Source: Ectopseudomonas chengduensis (GTDB lineage: Bacteria > Pseudomonadota > Gammaproteobacteria > Pseudomonadales > Pseudomonadaceae). Taken from it: 64,000 bases of DNA. Numbering within the stretch: position 1 is the first letter of the stretch; every line of letters starts with the position of its first letter. Made by a program: the position numbers and the translations under genes. The notes under the pieces were generated by a model that was not told the DNA's origin, did no database searches, and saw only the letters and a list, made by a program, of their open reading frames with translations. The stretch spans positions 62,001 to 126,000 of the forward strand of contig NZ_FMZQ01000013.1 in assembly GCF_900102635.1 (NCBI RefSeq), in the 5' to 3' direction. Positions 35,823 to 44,933 of this stretch are shown here, piece after piece.

Positions 35823-37481
35823 ATGACTGACGCCTTTGTATTGGACGGCGATGTGGCGAAGCCTGCATTTCTGTCCAAGGAGCGCATCATCGCGCGCCCC
35901 GGTTTCAACCGTTGGTTGGTTCCGCCAGCCGCTCTCGCCATTCACCTGTGTATCGGCATGGCCTATGGCTTCTCGGTGTTCTGGTTGCCGCTGTCGAAGG
36001 CGGTCGGTATCACCGCTGCCACGGCCTGTGCCCCGGAAATGGGTTTCTTCGAGCAAGTCTTCGCCAGCAACTGCGACTGGCAGATTTCCATGCTCGGCTG
36101 GATCTACACCCTGTTCTTCGTTTTCCTCGGTTGCTCGGCTGCCATCTGGGGTGGCTGGCTGGAGCATGCCGGTCCGCGCAAGGCAGGCGTGGTTTCCGCA
36201 CTGTGCTGGTGCGGCGGTCTGCTGATTTCCGCGCTGGGTATCTATACCCATCAGATCTGGCTGCTCTGGCTGGGCTCGGGGGTGATCGGTGGCATCGGTC
36301 TCGGCCTGGGTTACATCTCGCCGGTCTCGACCCTGATCAAATGGTTCCCGGACAAGCGTGGCATGGCCACCGGTATGGCGATCATGGGTTTCGGTGGCGG
36401 TGCGATGGTCGGTGCGCCGCTGGCAGCGATGCTGATGAACCACTTCGCTTCGCCTGAAGGTGTCGGTGTGTGGCAGAGCTTCGTGGTCATGGCGGTGATC
36501 TACTTCGTCTTCATGATGGGCGGCGCGCTGTCCTACCGTGTGCCGCCGACCGGCTGGAAACCGGCGGGCTGGACCGCGCCGGCAGCCAAGGCCAACAACG
36601 CGATGATCACCAAGGGTCACGTGCACGTTAATACCGCGTGGAAAACCCCGCAGTTCTGGCTGGTCTGGGCCGTACTGTGCCTGAACGTGTCGGCCGGTAT
36701 CGGCATCATCGGCATGGCTTCGCCGCTGCTGCAGGAGGTCTTCGCCGGCAAGCTGATCGGTGTCGACCTGGCCTTCAACGAGCTCAGCTCCACGCAACTG
36801 GTCGAGATCGCCGCTATCGCTGCGGGCTTCACCGGTCTGCTCAGCCTGTTCAACATCGGTGGCCGCTTCTTCTGGGCTTCCTGCTCGGACTTCATCGGGC
36901 GCAAGGGCACCTACTTCGTGTTCTTCGGTCTGGGCTTCGCGCTCTATGCTGCGGTGCCGATGCTCGGCCAGCTGGGCAGCCTCGCGCTGTTCGTGCTGGC
37001 GTTCTGCATCATCCTGTCGATGTACGGCGGTGGCTTCGCCACCGTGCCGGCCTACCTGGCCGACCTGTTCGGCACGCAGATGGTCGGCGCGATCCACGGT
37101 CGCCTGCTGACTGCCTGGGCGGTGGCTGGTGTGCTCGGCCCGGTGCTGGTCAACTACCTGCGCGAGTACCAGCTGAGCATCGGTGTGGAGAAGGCGGCAG
37201 CCTACGACATCACCCTGTACATCCTTGCCGGTCTGCTGGTGCTGGGCCTCATCTGCAACGCCCTGGTGCGTCCGGTGGCGCCGAAGTACTTCATGACCGA
37301 GGCCGAGCTGGCCGCCGAGCGCGCCCATGGCGAAAAGTCGGCGCCGGCAGCGAGCGAGCTGGAGTGGTCGGCTGATCCGTCGAGCAAGCCGGTGGCGGTT
37401 GCCGCCTGGCTGGTGGTGGGTATTCCGCTGGCCTGGGGTGTGTGGATCACCCTGCAGAAGACCGTCGTGCTGTTCCAGTAA
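35823..37481 (+). CDS. OFA-family MFS transporter (oxalate/formate antiporter family)
   Basis: A 552-residue inner membrane protein with 12 core TM helices and a further hydrophobic segment at the C-terminus (AVAAWLVVGIPLAWGVWITLQ). The N-terminal HLCIGMAYGFSVFWLPLSKA and GVIGGIGLGLGYISPVSTLIKWFPDKRGMATGMAIMGFGGGA segments are typical of OFA transporters, which move small monocarboxylates such as oxalate, formate or pyruvate. The actual substrate is unknown. The ATG at 35823 follows an AGAAGAGA Shine-Dalgarno-like stretch. Monocistronic with a strong terminator. Confidence 0.85.
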   Translation: MTDAFVLDGDVAKPAFLSKERIIARPGFNRWLVPPAALAIHLCIGMAYGFSVFWLPLSKAVGITAATACAPEMGFFEQVFASNCDWQISMLGWIYTLFFVFLGCSAAIWGGWLEHAGPRKAGVVSALCWCGGLLISALGIYTHQIWLLWLGSGVIGGIGLGLGYISPVSTLIKWFPDKRGMATGMAIMGFGGGAMVGAPLAAMLMNHFASPEGVGVWQSFVVMAVIYFVFMMGGALSYRVPPTGWKPAGWTAPAAKANNAMITKGHVHVNTAWKTPQFWLVWAVLCLNVSAGIGIIGMASPLLQEVFAGKLIGVDLAFNELSSTQLVEIAAIAAGFTGLLSLFNIGGRFFWASCSDFIGRKGTYFVFFGLGFALYAAVPMLGQLGSLALFVLAFCIILSMYGGGFATVPAYLADLFGTQMVGAIHGRLLTAWAVAGVLGPVLVNYLREYQLSIGVEKAAAYDITLYILAGLLVLGLICNALVRPVAPKYFMTEAELAAERAHGEKSAPAASELEWSADPSSKPVAVAAWLVVGIPLAWGVWITLQKTVVLFQ

Positions 37482-37496
37482 CGTCGTGCTTCTGGG

Positions 37497-37535
37497 AAAA
37501 GCCCGCGCAGGCCTCGTGCCTGTGCGGGCTTTTTC
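37497..37535 (+). terminator. Rho-independent terminator after the OFA transporter
   Basis: AAAAGCCCGCGCAGG pairs with CCTGTGCGGGCTTTTT around a small loop and ends in a T-run, 16 nt after the stop codon. Confidence 0.88.
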
Positions 37536-37561
37536 GATTCTGCCCGTCCGACCATCGCCGG

Positions 37562-37591
37562 TAGCCGTTGCCGCCCCGGCACGCCTATAAT
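37562..37591 (+). promoter_or_regulatory. Likely sigma-70 promoter of the his genes
   Basis: A perfect -10 TATAAT lies at 37586-37591, 37 nt before the hisB ATG. The -35 region is weak (TAGCCG at 37562-37567, 18-nt spacer). Confidence 0.55.
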
Positions 37592-37628
37592 GCTGGCCTA
37601 TTTCCGTTAGTAATTCGTGGAGCTGGTG

Positions 37629-38222
37629 ATGGCCGAACGTACGGCATTCGTCGAGCGCAACACCCTGGAGACCCAGGTCAAGGTCTCGATCAACCTGGAT
37701 GGCACCGGTAAGGCGCGTTTCGATATTGGTGTGCCCTTTCTCGAGCACATGCTCGACCAGATCGCCCGTCATGGTCTGATCGACCTCGATATCGAGTGCA
37801 AGGGCGATCTGCATATCGACGACCACCACACCGTCGAGGATGTCGGCATTACCCTCGGCCAGGCCTTCACCAAGGCCATTGGCGACAAGAAGGGCATGAC
37901 TCGTTACGGCCATTCCTATGTGCCGCTGGACGAAGCGCTGTCGCGCGTGGTGATCGACTTCTCCGGGCGTCCGGGCCTGCAGATGCACGTGCCGTTCACC
38001 CGTGCGGTGGTCGGCAACTTCGATGTCGATCTGTTCCAGGAGTTCTTCCAGGGCTTCGTCAACCACGCGCTGGTCAGCCTGCACATCGACAACCTGCGTG
38101 GGCACAACACCCACCACCAGATCGAGACGGTGTTCAAGGCCTTCGGTCGCGCGCTGCGCATGGCTGTCGAGCTGGACCCGCGCATGGCCGGGCAGATGCC
38201 GTCGACCAAGGGCTGCCTGTAA
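37629..38222 (+). CDS. hisB: Imidazoleglycerol-phosphate dehydratase
   Basis: A 197-residue monofunctional enzyme catalysing the sixth step of histidine synthesis. Metal-binding histidine motifs are intact: DHHTVEDVG near residue 62 and GHNTHHQIE near residue 159. The start is the ATG at 37629; an in-frame GTG 12 nt earlier is less likely. The hisH ATG follows the TAA stop with no gap. Confidence 0.96.
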   Translation: MAERTAFVERNTLETQVKVSINLDGTGKARFDIGVPFLEHMLDQIARHGLIDLDIECKGDLHIDDHHTVEDVGITLGQAFTKAIGDKKGMTRYGHSYVPLDEALSRVVIDFSGRPGLQMHVPFTRAVVGNFDVDLFQEFFQGFVNHALVSLHIDNLRGHNTHHQIETVFKAFGRALRMAVELDPRMAGQMPSTKGCL

Positions 38223-38861
38223 ATGCAGACGGTAGCCGTAATCGACTATGGCATGGGCAACCTGCACTCGGTGGCCAAGGCGCTGGAGCACGTTGGCGCC
38301 GGCCGCGTGCTGGTGACCTCGGACGCCAAGGTGATTCGCGAGGCCGATCGTGTGGTGTTCCCCGGTGTTGGCGCGATCCGCGACTGCATGGCCGAGATCA
38401 AGCGCCTGGGTTTCGACGAGCTGGTGCGTGAAGTCAGCGCCGACCGTCCCTTCCTCGGTATCTGCGTCGGTATGCAGGCGCTGCTCGAGCGCAGCGAGGA
38501 GAACGACGGCGTCGACTGCATTGGCCTGTTCCCCGGTCAGGTGCGCTTTTTTGGCAAGGACCTGAGCGAGGACGGCGAGCGCCTCAAGGTGCCGCACATG
38601 GGCTGGAACGAAGTGGCGCAGGCGGTCAAGCATCCGCTGTGGCACGACATTCCGGACAGCGCACGCTTCTACTTCGTGCACAGCTACTACATCGAGGCCG
38701 GCAAGCCGCAGCAGGTGGTCGGTCGCGGCCACTACGGCAAGGACTTCGCCGCAGCATTGGCCGAAGGCTCGCGCTTTGCCGTGCAGTTCCACCCGGAGAA
38801 GAGCCATACCCACGGCCTGCAGTTGCTGCAGAACTTCGCCGCCTGGGATGGGCGCTGGTAA
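38223..38861 (+). CDS. hisH: Imidazole glycerol phosphate synthase, glutaminase subunit
   Basis: A 212-residue class I glutamine amidotransferase. The triad is visible: nucleophile Cys in FLGICVGMQAL (near residue 80), and His and Glu in VQFHPEKSH (near 191-193). It supplies ammonia to HisF. It starts directly after hisB and overlaps the next gene by one base (TAATG). Confidence 0.96.
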   Translation: MQTVAVIDYGMGNLHSVAKALEHVGAGRVLVTSDAKVIREADRVVFPGVGAIRDCMAEIKRLGFDELVREVSADRPFLGICVGMQALLERSEENDGVDCIGLFPGQVRFFGKDLSEDGERLKVPHMGWNEVAQAVKHPLWHDIPDSARFYFVHSYYIEAGKPQQVVGRGHYGKDFAAALAEGSRFAVQFHPEKSHTHGLQLLQNFAAWDGRW

Positions 38862-39115
38862 TGGCCCGCAGCAAGGTCCCCAGTCTCGCGCTCGAGCCTG
38901 CCCAGGAGCAGGCCGCGCTGCTGATGCTGCAACGCTTTCTCGATGAGCGTTTTGAGCTGCAGCTGGGCACCTTCGAAGTGCAGGAAGTCCTCGACCAGAT
39001 CAGCCGCGAGCTGGCGCCGCACTATTACAACAAGGCGATTCTCGATGTGCAGGCGCACCTGAAAGACAGGTTCGAAAGCATCGAGAGCGACCTCTGGGCG
39101 CTCGAAAAGAGCTGA
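38861..39115 (+). CDS. DUF2164-family small protein
   Basis: An 84-residue cytoplasmic protein whose ATG shares a base with the hisH stop (TAATG). The region FEVQEVLDQISRELAPHYYNKAILDVQAHLKDRFESIESDLWALE matches DUF2164, a family of unknown function common in Pseudomonas. It is helical and mostly charged. Its position inside the his cluster implies cotranscription but not necessarily a role in histidine synthesis. Confidence 0.85.
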   Translation: MARSKVPSLALEPAQEQAALLMLQRFLDERFELQLGTFEVQEVLDQISRELAPHYYNKAILDVQAHLKDRFESIESDLWALEKS

Positions 39116-39155
39116 CCCTTCTTTTTCGTTTTCAAGACTTGAGCAGGTTCAACCG

Positions 39156-39893
39156 ATGCTGATTATCCCCGCTATCGATCTGAAGGACGGCGCCTGCGTG
39201 CGTCTGCGCCAAGGCCGCATGGAAGACTCCACGGTGTTCTCCGATGACCCGGTGAGCATGGCCGCCAAGTGGGTCGAGGGCGGTTGCCGCCGTCTGCACC
39301 TGGTCGACCTGAACGGCGCCTTCGAAGGGCAGCCGGTCAACGGCGAAGTGGTCACCGCCATCGCCAAGCGCTACCCGACCCTGCCGATCCAGATCGGCGG
39401 CGGCATCCGCACCCTGGAGACCATCGAGCACTACGTGCGCGCGGGCGTCAGCTACGTGATCATCGGCACCAAGGCGGTGAAAGAGCCCGAGTTCGTTGCC
39501 GAGGCGTGCAAGGCCTTCCCCGGCAAGGTCATCGTTGGTCTGGATGCCAAGGACGGTTTCGTCGCCACCGACGGCTGGGCGGAAGTGTCCAGCGTGCAGG
39601 CCACCGACCTGGCCAAGCGCTTCGAGGCTGACGGTGTATCCGCCATCGTTTATACCGACATCGCCAAAGACGGCATGATGCAAGGCTGCAACGTCGAAGC
39701 CACTGCTGCACTGGCTGCCGCCAGCCGCATCCCTGTGATCGCCTCCGGCGGCATCCACAACCTCGGTGATATCGAGAAGCTGCTGTTGGCGCGCTCGCCC
39801 GGCATCATCGGCGCCATCACCGGCCGCGCGATCTACGAAGGCACCCTGGATGTGGCCGAGGCCCAGGCCTTCTGCGACAGCTTCAAGGGTTGA
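39156..39893 (+). CDS. hisA: Phosphoribosylformimino-5-aminoimidazole carboxamide ribotide isomerase
   Basis: A 245-residue TIM-barrel enzyme, fourth step of histidine synthesis. Catalytic Asp8 sits in IPAIDLKDG and the second catalytic Asp in IVYTDIAKDGM; phosphate-binding loops GGGIR and ASGGIHN are intact. Lies 40 nt after the DUF2164 gene; a REP-type repeat separates it from hisF. Confidence 0.96.
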   Translation: MLIIPAIDLKDGACVRLRQGRMEDSTVFSDDPVSMAAKWVEGGCRRLHLVDLNGAFEGQPVNGEVVTAIAKRYPTLPIQIGGGIRTLETIEHYVRAGVSYVIIGTKAVKEPEFVAEACKAFPGKVIVGLDAKDGFVATDGWAEVSSVQATDLAKRFEADGVSAIVYTDIAKDGMMQGCNVEATAALAAASRIPVIASGGIHNLGDIEKLLLARSPGIIGAITGRAIYEGTLDVAEAQAFCDSFKG

Positions 39894-39895
39894 AC

Positions 39896-39960
39896 CGTAG
39901 GGCGGGTGAAACCCGCCGCAATTGACGCAATCTTTATCGGTGGGTTGCACCCACCCTACG
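39896..39960. repeat. REP-type inverted repeat between hisA and hisF
   Basis: Arms 39896-39918 and 39938-39960 form an imperfect inverted repeat of the CGTAGGGCGGGT family, also seen at 25172-25226. It begins 2 nt after the hisA stop and ends 10 nt before the hisF ATG, filling the whole gap. Confidence 0.82.
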
Positions 39961-39970
39961 GGAGCTCCGT

Positions 39971-40741
39971 ATGGCACTGGCTAAACGCATTATCCCCTGC
40001 CTCGACGTGGACAACGGCCGCGTGGTCAAGGGCGTCAAGTTCGAGAACATCCGCGATGCCGGTGACCCGGTGGAGATCGCTCGTCGCTACGATGAGCAGG
40101 GCGCCGACGAGATCACCTTCCTCGACATCACCGCCAGCGTCGATGGCCGCGATACCACCCTGCACACCGTCGAGCGCATGGCCAGCCAGGTGTTCATCCC
40201 GCTCACCGTCGGTGGCGGCGTGCGCACCGTGCAGGACATTCGCAACCTGCTCAATGCCGGTGCCGACAAGGTGTCGATCAACACCGCCGCGGTGTTCAAC
40301 CCTGAGTTCGTCGGCGAAGCCGCCGCGCGTTTCGGCTCGCAATGCATCGTCGTCGCCATCGACGCCAAGCGTGTGTCCGCACCGGGCGAGCCGGGCCGCT
40401 GGGAGATCTTCACTCACGGCGGGCGCAAGCCGACCGGCCTGGACGCCGTGGCGTGGGCGCGCAAGATGGAAGACCTGGGCGCCGGTGAGATCCTGCTCAC
40501 CAGCATGGATCAGGACGGCGTGAAGAGCGGTTACGACCTCGGTGTGACCCGCGCCATCAGCGAGGCCGTGCGCGTGCCGGTGATCGCCTCTGGTGGTGTC
40601 GGCAACCTGCAGCACCTGGCCGACGGCATCCTCGAAGGCAAGGCCGATGCCGTGCTGGCCGCGAGCATCTTCCACTTTGGCGAGTACACCGTGCCGGAAG
40701 CCAAGGCCTACCTGGCCAGTCGCGGTATCGTGGTGCGCTGA
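39971..40741 (+). CDS. hisF: Imidazole glycerol phosphate synthase, cyclase subunit
   Basis: A 256-residue TIM barrel partner of HisH that makes imidazole glycerol phosphate and AICAR. Catalytic Asp11 (IPCLDVDNGRVVKG) and the second Asp near 130 (VVAIDAKRV) are present, with phosphate loops GGGVRT and SGGVGN. The ATG follows GGAGCTCCGT. After the stop, an imperfect hairpin at 40751-40780 lacks a T-run. Confidence 0.96.
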   Translation: MALAKRIIPCLDVDNGRVVKGVKFENIRDAGDPVEIARRYDEQGADEITFLDITASVDGRDTTLHTVERMASQVFIPLTVGGGVRTVQDIRNLLNAGADKVSINTAAVFNPEFVGEAAARFGSQCIVVAIDAKRVSAPGEPGRWEIFTHGGRKPTGLDAVAWARKMEDLGAGEILLTSMDQDGVKSGYDLGVTRAISEAVRVPVIASGGVGNLQHLADGILEGKADAVLAASIFHFGEYTVPEAKAYLASRGIVVR

Positions 40742-40955
40742 TCCGCTTGTCGCTTCGGGCCGCCTGCGCGGCTCGAAGTGGCGGCCACCTTCCCAGCGAA
40801 AGGCCTGCTGACCGAGCCCATCGGTCAAAGCTGCGGGCGAGTCGACGGCAAACTGCCAGCGATGCAGCTAGCATTGCCCGCCATTTTCCAATCCCAAGCC
40901 TTCTGTCCTCGGTGGATGGGCGCCTTTTGCCGAGCATTTTCGACACGGAGTCTTC

Positions 40956-41626
40956 ATGTTCCTTCTTCGCGTCGTGACCATACTGGCCCTGGTGTGTGGC
41001 CTCAGCCTCGCGCGCGCTGAACCGCTGGTGCTGCTCACGGAGAATCTGCCCCCTTCAACATGTCGGTCGCCGGCACCAACTATGCCCGTGACGATGGCGT
41101 GACGGGCATCAGCTCGGACATCCTGCGCGCGGTGTGCGAGCGTGCCCAGGTCCAGTGCCAGCAGATCTTGCGTTTCCCCTGGCAGCGTGTGTACCAGCAG
41201 ACGCTGGACGATGCGGACTACGGGCTGTTTTCCACCGCGCGTACCGCAGAGCGTGAAGGGCTGTTCAAGTGGGTGGGGCCGATCGCCAGCAACGAATGGG
41301 TGCTGTTCAGCAAGGGTGACAGTTCGATCCAGTTGAACAGTCTCGACGACGCACGGCGTTACCGTATCGGCGGCTATAAAGGTGACGCCAAGACCCAGTT
41401 CCTGCTCGATCGCGGGTTGGAAGTGCAGACGGCGTTGCGTGACAGCGAGAACGTCAAGAAGCTGGAAAGGGGCCAGATCGATTTGTGGATGACCTCCAAT
41501 CAGGCGGGGCGTTTCGTCGCGCGCCAGAAGGGCCTGGAGGACCTCAGGGTGGTGCAGAAGTTGCAGAATGCATTGGACTCGCTACGGGCCGAGGGGGCGT
41601 TGAGGAGTATCGAGGCGCGCTACTGA
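40956..41626 (+). pseudogene. Broken periplasmic amino acid-type binding protein (first of a triplet)
   Basis: The ATG at 40956 encodes a signal peptide (MFLLRVVTILALVCGLSLARA) and then EPLVLLTENLPP before the frame breaks. At 41049-41053 there are five C residues where the two paralogs downstream need six to continue as PPFNM; one deleted base explains it. The rest (MSVAGTNYARDDGVTGI onward, 41060-41626) is in another frame. Near the end LRVVQ jumps straight to KLQNAL, so about 22 residues present in both paralogs (the RFDSAELYLALNK region) are missing by an in-frame deletion. The two lesions together argue for decay rather than a sequencing error, though the frameshift alone could be an error. 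Confidence 0.8.
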
Positions 41627-41710
41627 GGCACACTGCCAGTAATCGCTGGGCCGGGGAGGGCGTGGCGGTTATCCTGAGGTGGTCTGCCTTTTCATAGAAA
41701 GAGAAATGTC

Positions 41711-42466
41711 ATGTTCAAACGTCTGCTAATCGCGTTCGCTGGCACCCTTATGGCGCTCGCTGGCGCGGTGCGCGCCGAAGTGGACCCGAACTACAGCGTG
41801 GTCCTGCTGACTGAGAATTTCCCGCCTTACAACATGGCGATCAACGGCAAGAACTTCGCTCAGGAAGACAATATCGATGGCGTCGCCGTCGATGTGGTCA
41901 GAGAGATGTTCAAGCGTGCCGGGGTCAAGTACAGCCTGACCCTGCGTTTCCCCTGGGATCGTATCTACAAGCTGGCGCTGGAAAAACCGAACTACGGCGT
42001 ATTCGTCACCGCGCGCCTGCCGGAGCGTGAGCAACTGTTCAAGTGGGTTGGCCCGATCGGTCCTGATGACTGGGTAATGCTGGCCAAGGGCGACAGTTCG
42101 ATCAACCTGGCCAGCCTGGATGAGGCCAAGCAGTATCGCATTGGTGCCTACAAGGGCGACGCCATCTCCGAATATCTGGTCGACAAGGGTGTGGAGCACA
42201 GCACCTCGTTGCGTGACCAGGAAAATGCCCGCAAGCTGATGTCCGGGCAGATCGATCTATGGGCCACCGGTGATCCTGCCGGCCGCTACCTGGCCAAGCA
42301 GGAGGGTGTCTCCGGTCTGCGCACCGTGTTGCGCTTCGACAGTGCCGAGCTTTACCTGGCGCTGAACAAGGAAATGCCTGACGAGATCGTTGCCAAGCTA
42401 CAGGCAGCGCTGGATCAGATGCGCGCCGAAGGCTTTGTCGACGAGACGCTGAACAACTACCTGTAA
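41711..42466 (+). CDS. Periplasmic amino acid-type binding protein (second of a triplet)
   Basis: A 251-residue SBP_bac_3-like protein with a signal peptide (cleavage near residue 22, after VRA). The mature part begins EVDPNYSVVLLTENFPPYNMAING and continues with LRFPWDRIYKLALEKPNYGVF and EREQLFKWVGPIG. Full-length relative to paralog 3. Close paralogs sit on both sides and no permease or ATPase gene is adjacent, so it is either an orphan binding protein using a distant transporter or a sensor partner. Preceded by AAAGAGAAATGTC, a good Shine-Dalgarno. Confidence 0.85.
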   Translation: MFKRLLIAFAGTLMALAGAVRAEVDPNYSVVLLTENFPPYNMAINGKNFAQEDNIDGVAVDVVREMFKRAGVKYSLTLRFPWDRIYKLALEKPNYGVFVTARLPEREQLFKWVGPIGPDDWVMLAKGDSSINLASLDEAKQYRIGAYKGDAISEYLVDKGVEHSTSLRDQENARKLMSGQIDLWATGDPAGRYLAKQEGVSGLRTVLRFDSAELYLALNKEMPDEIVAKLQAALDQMRAEGFVDETLNNYL

Positions 42467-42599
42467 GCACCGAACACGGGACCGGCCACGAGCCGGTCGC
42501 TTGCCATGGATGGCAAAGCCACTGAGTGCCAATGACCGGGCTCAGGCCCATGCAAGGATGTCGCTAGCCATAACCAAAATCATGCGAGCGGTACGTCTT

Positions 42600-43355
42600 A
42601 TGCTGAATACTCTGAAGAAAAGCCTGTTTGTCACCTTGTTCATGCTCTGCGGTTCCGCGTACGCGGAGTTGCCCCAGGATTACAAGGTGGTGCTGCTGAC
42701 CGAGAATTTCCCGCCCTTCAACATGGCGGTGGACGACAAGAACTTCGCCCGTGACGACGGTATCGATGGCATCAGTGCCGACATCGTGCGCGAGATGTTC
42801 AAGCGTGCCGGCATCGACTACACCCTGACCCTGCGTTTCCCCTGGGACCGTCTCTATCGCCTGACGCTGGAAAAACCCAACTACGGGCTGTTCTCCACCA
42901 CCTATACCGAAGAGCGCAAGCCGCTGTTCAAATGGGTCGGCCCGATCGCCAAGACCGGCTGGGTGTTGCTCGCCGCGCCGGGTAACGACATCAAGGTGTC
43001 GACTCTGCAGGATGCTGCCAAATATCGCATCGGTGCCTACAAGAACGATGCGGTCAGCCAGAACCTGGAGAGCCAGGGCCTGGAGCCAATCAACGCCCTG
43101 CGTGACCAGGAGAACGTGAAGAAGCTGGTGCGCGGGCAAATCGACCTGTGGGCCACCACCGACCCGGTGGGGCGTTATCTGGCCAAGCAGGAAGACGTCA
43201 CCGGCCTCAATACCGTGCTGCGTTTCAGGGATGCCGAGCTGTACCTGGCGCTGAACAAGGATACCCCGGACGAGGTGGTGCAGCGTCTGCAGAAGGCGCT
43301 GGATGAGCTGCGCAGCGAAGGTTTCATCGACGACATTACCGAGAATTATCTGTAA
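42600..43355 (+). CDS. Periplasmic amino acid-type binding protein (third of a triplet)
   Basis: A 251-residue paralog of the preceding gene with the same length and the shared blocks LTENFPPFNMAV, REMFKRAG, LTLRFPWDRLYRLTLEKPNYG and KWVGPIA. Signal peptide cleavage is likely after GSAYA (residue 20-22). I chose the ATG at 42600 because it starts the signal peptide; the frame is open to 42501. The 133-nt gap before it contains no evident promoter. Ligand unknown. Confidence 0.85.
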   Translation: MLNTLKKSLFVTLFMLCGSAYAELPQDYKVVLLTENFPPFNMAVDDKNFARDDGIDGISADIVREMFKRAGIDYTLTLRFPWDRLYRLTLEKPNYGLFSTTYTEERKPLFKWVGPIAKTGWVLLAAPGNDIKVSTLQDAAKYRIGAYKNDAVSQNLESQGLEPINALRDQENVKKLVRGQIDLWATTDPVGRYLAKQEDVTGLNTVLRFRDAELYLALNKDTPDEVVQRLQKALDELRSEGFIDDITENYL

Positions 43356-43438
43356 CCGTGCGATAGCGCGAACTAGGCGGCTTTGCGGTGCTCTGCGGAA
43401 ACGCTGCTGCTTGTCAGTGAGGCATAGGAAGATGAGCC

Positions 43439-43526
43439 TGTAGGAGCCAGCTTGCTGGCGATCCGACGTATCGATAGCCATCCGGCGTTGCTGGCGAAAA
43501 GCATCGCCGGCAAGCCGGCTCCTACG
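43439..43526. repeat. Paired REP-type inverted repeat
   Basis: Arms 43439-43462 (starting TGTAGGAGCCAGC) and 43503-43526 are near-perfect inverted copies with about 40 nt between them. It lies between the binding-protein triplet and ctpA, in a 242-bp convergent gap. Confidence 0.8.
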
Positions 43527-43541
43527 ATTCTGTAGCGATGC

Positions 43542-43579
43542 CGGCTCCCGGGGCACCTATGGTAGGTGCCTCGGGAGCC
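43542..43579. other. Long hairpin in the convergent gap before ctpA
   Basis: GGCTCCCGGGGCACCT and its near-perfect complement (one mismatch) form a 16-bp stem with a 5-nt or smaller loop, 18 nt from the ctpA stop. No T-tract on either strand, so it is not a classic terminator. Confidence 0.5.
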
Positions 43580-43597
43580 TTATCTGGTCGGCTTGGC

Positions 43598-44914
43598 TCA
43601 GTTGCCGCGTGTGACGCTCAGGCCCTTGAGCAGGTTCAGTGCCTGGCTCAGCTGGTAGTCATCGTCCTGCGGACGCTCGGCGCGTGCGGCCTGTGCGGCC
43701 TTGCTCGGGCGATCAGCGCCGCCGTTACCATTGCCCAGGTGGCCCTGCAGGTCGGCTTCCTTGATGCCTTCACTGTCCTGCTCGCGGGTGAGTTTGGCGC
43801 GCCCCACTTCGATGTCGGGGACGATGCCCTGAGCTTGGATCGAGCGGCCGTTGGGCGTGAAATACAGGGCGGTGGTCAGCTTCAGCGCGCGGTCGTTGTT
43901 CAGTGGCAGCACGGTCTGTACCGAGCCCTTGCCGAAGCTGTTGGTGCCCATCAGCACCGCGCGTCTGTGATCCTGCAGCGCACCGGCGACGATCTCCGAG
44001 GCCGAGGCACTGCCGCCGTTGATCAGCACCACCAGCGGTACGCCTTCGCTGGCATCGGCCGGGTCGGCGTTGAAGCGCAGCTCGGAGTTGGCTAGGCGAC
44101 CCTCGGTGTAGACGATCAAGCCCTTCTTGAGGAAATGGTCGGTGACCTCCACCGCCGCCTGCAGCACGCCGCCGGGGTTGTTGCGCAGGTCCATGACCAG
44201 GCCGCGCAGCTTCTTGTTGCCGTTGTCCTTGCGCAGCTTGGTCAGCGCCTTGCCGACTTCTTCGCCGGTGTTGACCTGGAATTGCGAGATACGCAGATAG
44301 CCGTAGCCGTCTTCGAGCATCTGGCTCTTGACGCTGCGCACCTTGATCACCGCGCGGGTCAGGGTCAGATCGAACGGGCGACCGCCATCACGCACCAGCG
44401 TCAGCTCGATCGTGCTACCGGCCTTGCCGCGCATCTTGTCCACGGCTTCCATCATCGACAGGCCCTTGGTCGGCTGGCCGTCGATCTTGACGATCAGGTC
44501 GCCGGGCTGGATGCCGGCCTTCGATGCCGGCGTGTCGTCGATGGGCGAGACCACCTTGACGAAGCCATCCTCCATGCCGATCTCGATGCCCAGGCCGCCG
44601 AACTCGCCGCTGGTGCTTTCCTGCAGCTCGGCGAAGGCTTCCGGCTCGAGGTAGGCCGAGTGCGGGTCGAGGTTGCTGAGCATGCCCTTGATGGCATTCT
44701 CCAGCAGGGTCTTGTCGCTCACTGGCTCGACGTAGGCTGCCTTGATGCGGTCCATCACCTCGGCGAAGGTGCGCAGATCATCCAGCGGCAGTGGAGCCTT
44801 GCCGCTCGCCGCTGCTGCCGGCGCGGGGGCAGGCTCGGCGGCGTGCAGGGCTGGAGCGCCGAGCAGCAGCCCGAGGGCCAGGGCCAGGCAGGTGGGGCGG
44901 AAGCGATGAGACAT
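43598..44914 (-). CDS. ctpA: Carboxyl-terminal processing protease (S41)
   Basis: A 438-residue periplasmic serine protease with a signal peptide (cleavage near residue 25, after ALHA) and an Ala/Pro linker. A PDZ domain (about residues 95-180, GLGIEIGMEDG) precedes the catalytic core: Ser in INGGSASASEIVAGAL and Lys in GTNSFGKGSVQT, the Ser-Lys dyad. P. aeruginosa CtpA degrades cell wall cross-link hydrolases with its partner LbcA. Downstream of envC and gpmI on the same strand, as in PA5131-PA5134. Confidence 0.92.
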   Translation of the reverse strand: MSHRFRPTCLALALGLLLGAPALHAAEPAPAPAAAASGKAPLPLDDLRTFAEVMDRIKAAYVEPVSDKTLLENAIKGMLSNLDPHSAYLEPEAFAELQESTSGEFGGLGIEIGMEDGFVKVVSPIDDTPASKAGIQPGDLIVKIDGQPTKGLSMMEAVDKMRGKAGSTIELTLVRDGGRPFDLTLTRAVIKVRSVKSQMLEDGYGYLRISQFQVNTGEEVGKALTKLRKDNGNKKLRGLVMDLRNNPGGVLQAAVEVTDHFLKKGLIVYTEGRLANSELRFNADPADASEGVPLVVLINGGSASASEIVAGALQDHRRAVLMGTNSFGKGSVQTVLPLNNDRALKLTTALYFTPNGRSIQAQGIVPDIEVGRAKLTREQDSEGIKEADLQGHLGNGNGGADRPSKAAQAARAERPQDDDYQLSQALNLLKGLSVTRGN

Positions 44915-44933
44915 GAAGACAACTCCTAGTTAA

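Noticed and set aside
35817..38813. 998-codon minus-strand frame spanning the transporter, hisB and hisH
   Set aside because: It is wholly antisense to three clearly recognisable genes and shows no domain motifs.
43542..43579. Terminator between the binding-protein triplet and ctpA
   Set aside because: The 16-bp hairpin has no T-tract on either strand; kept only as a hairpin.
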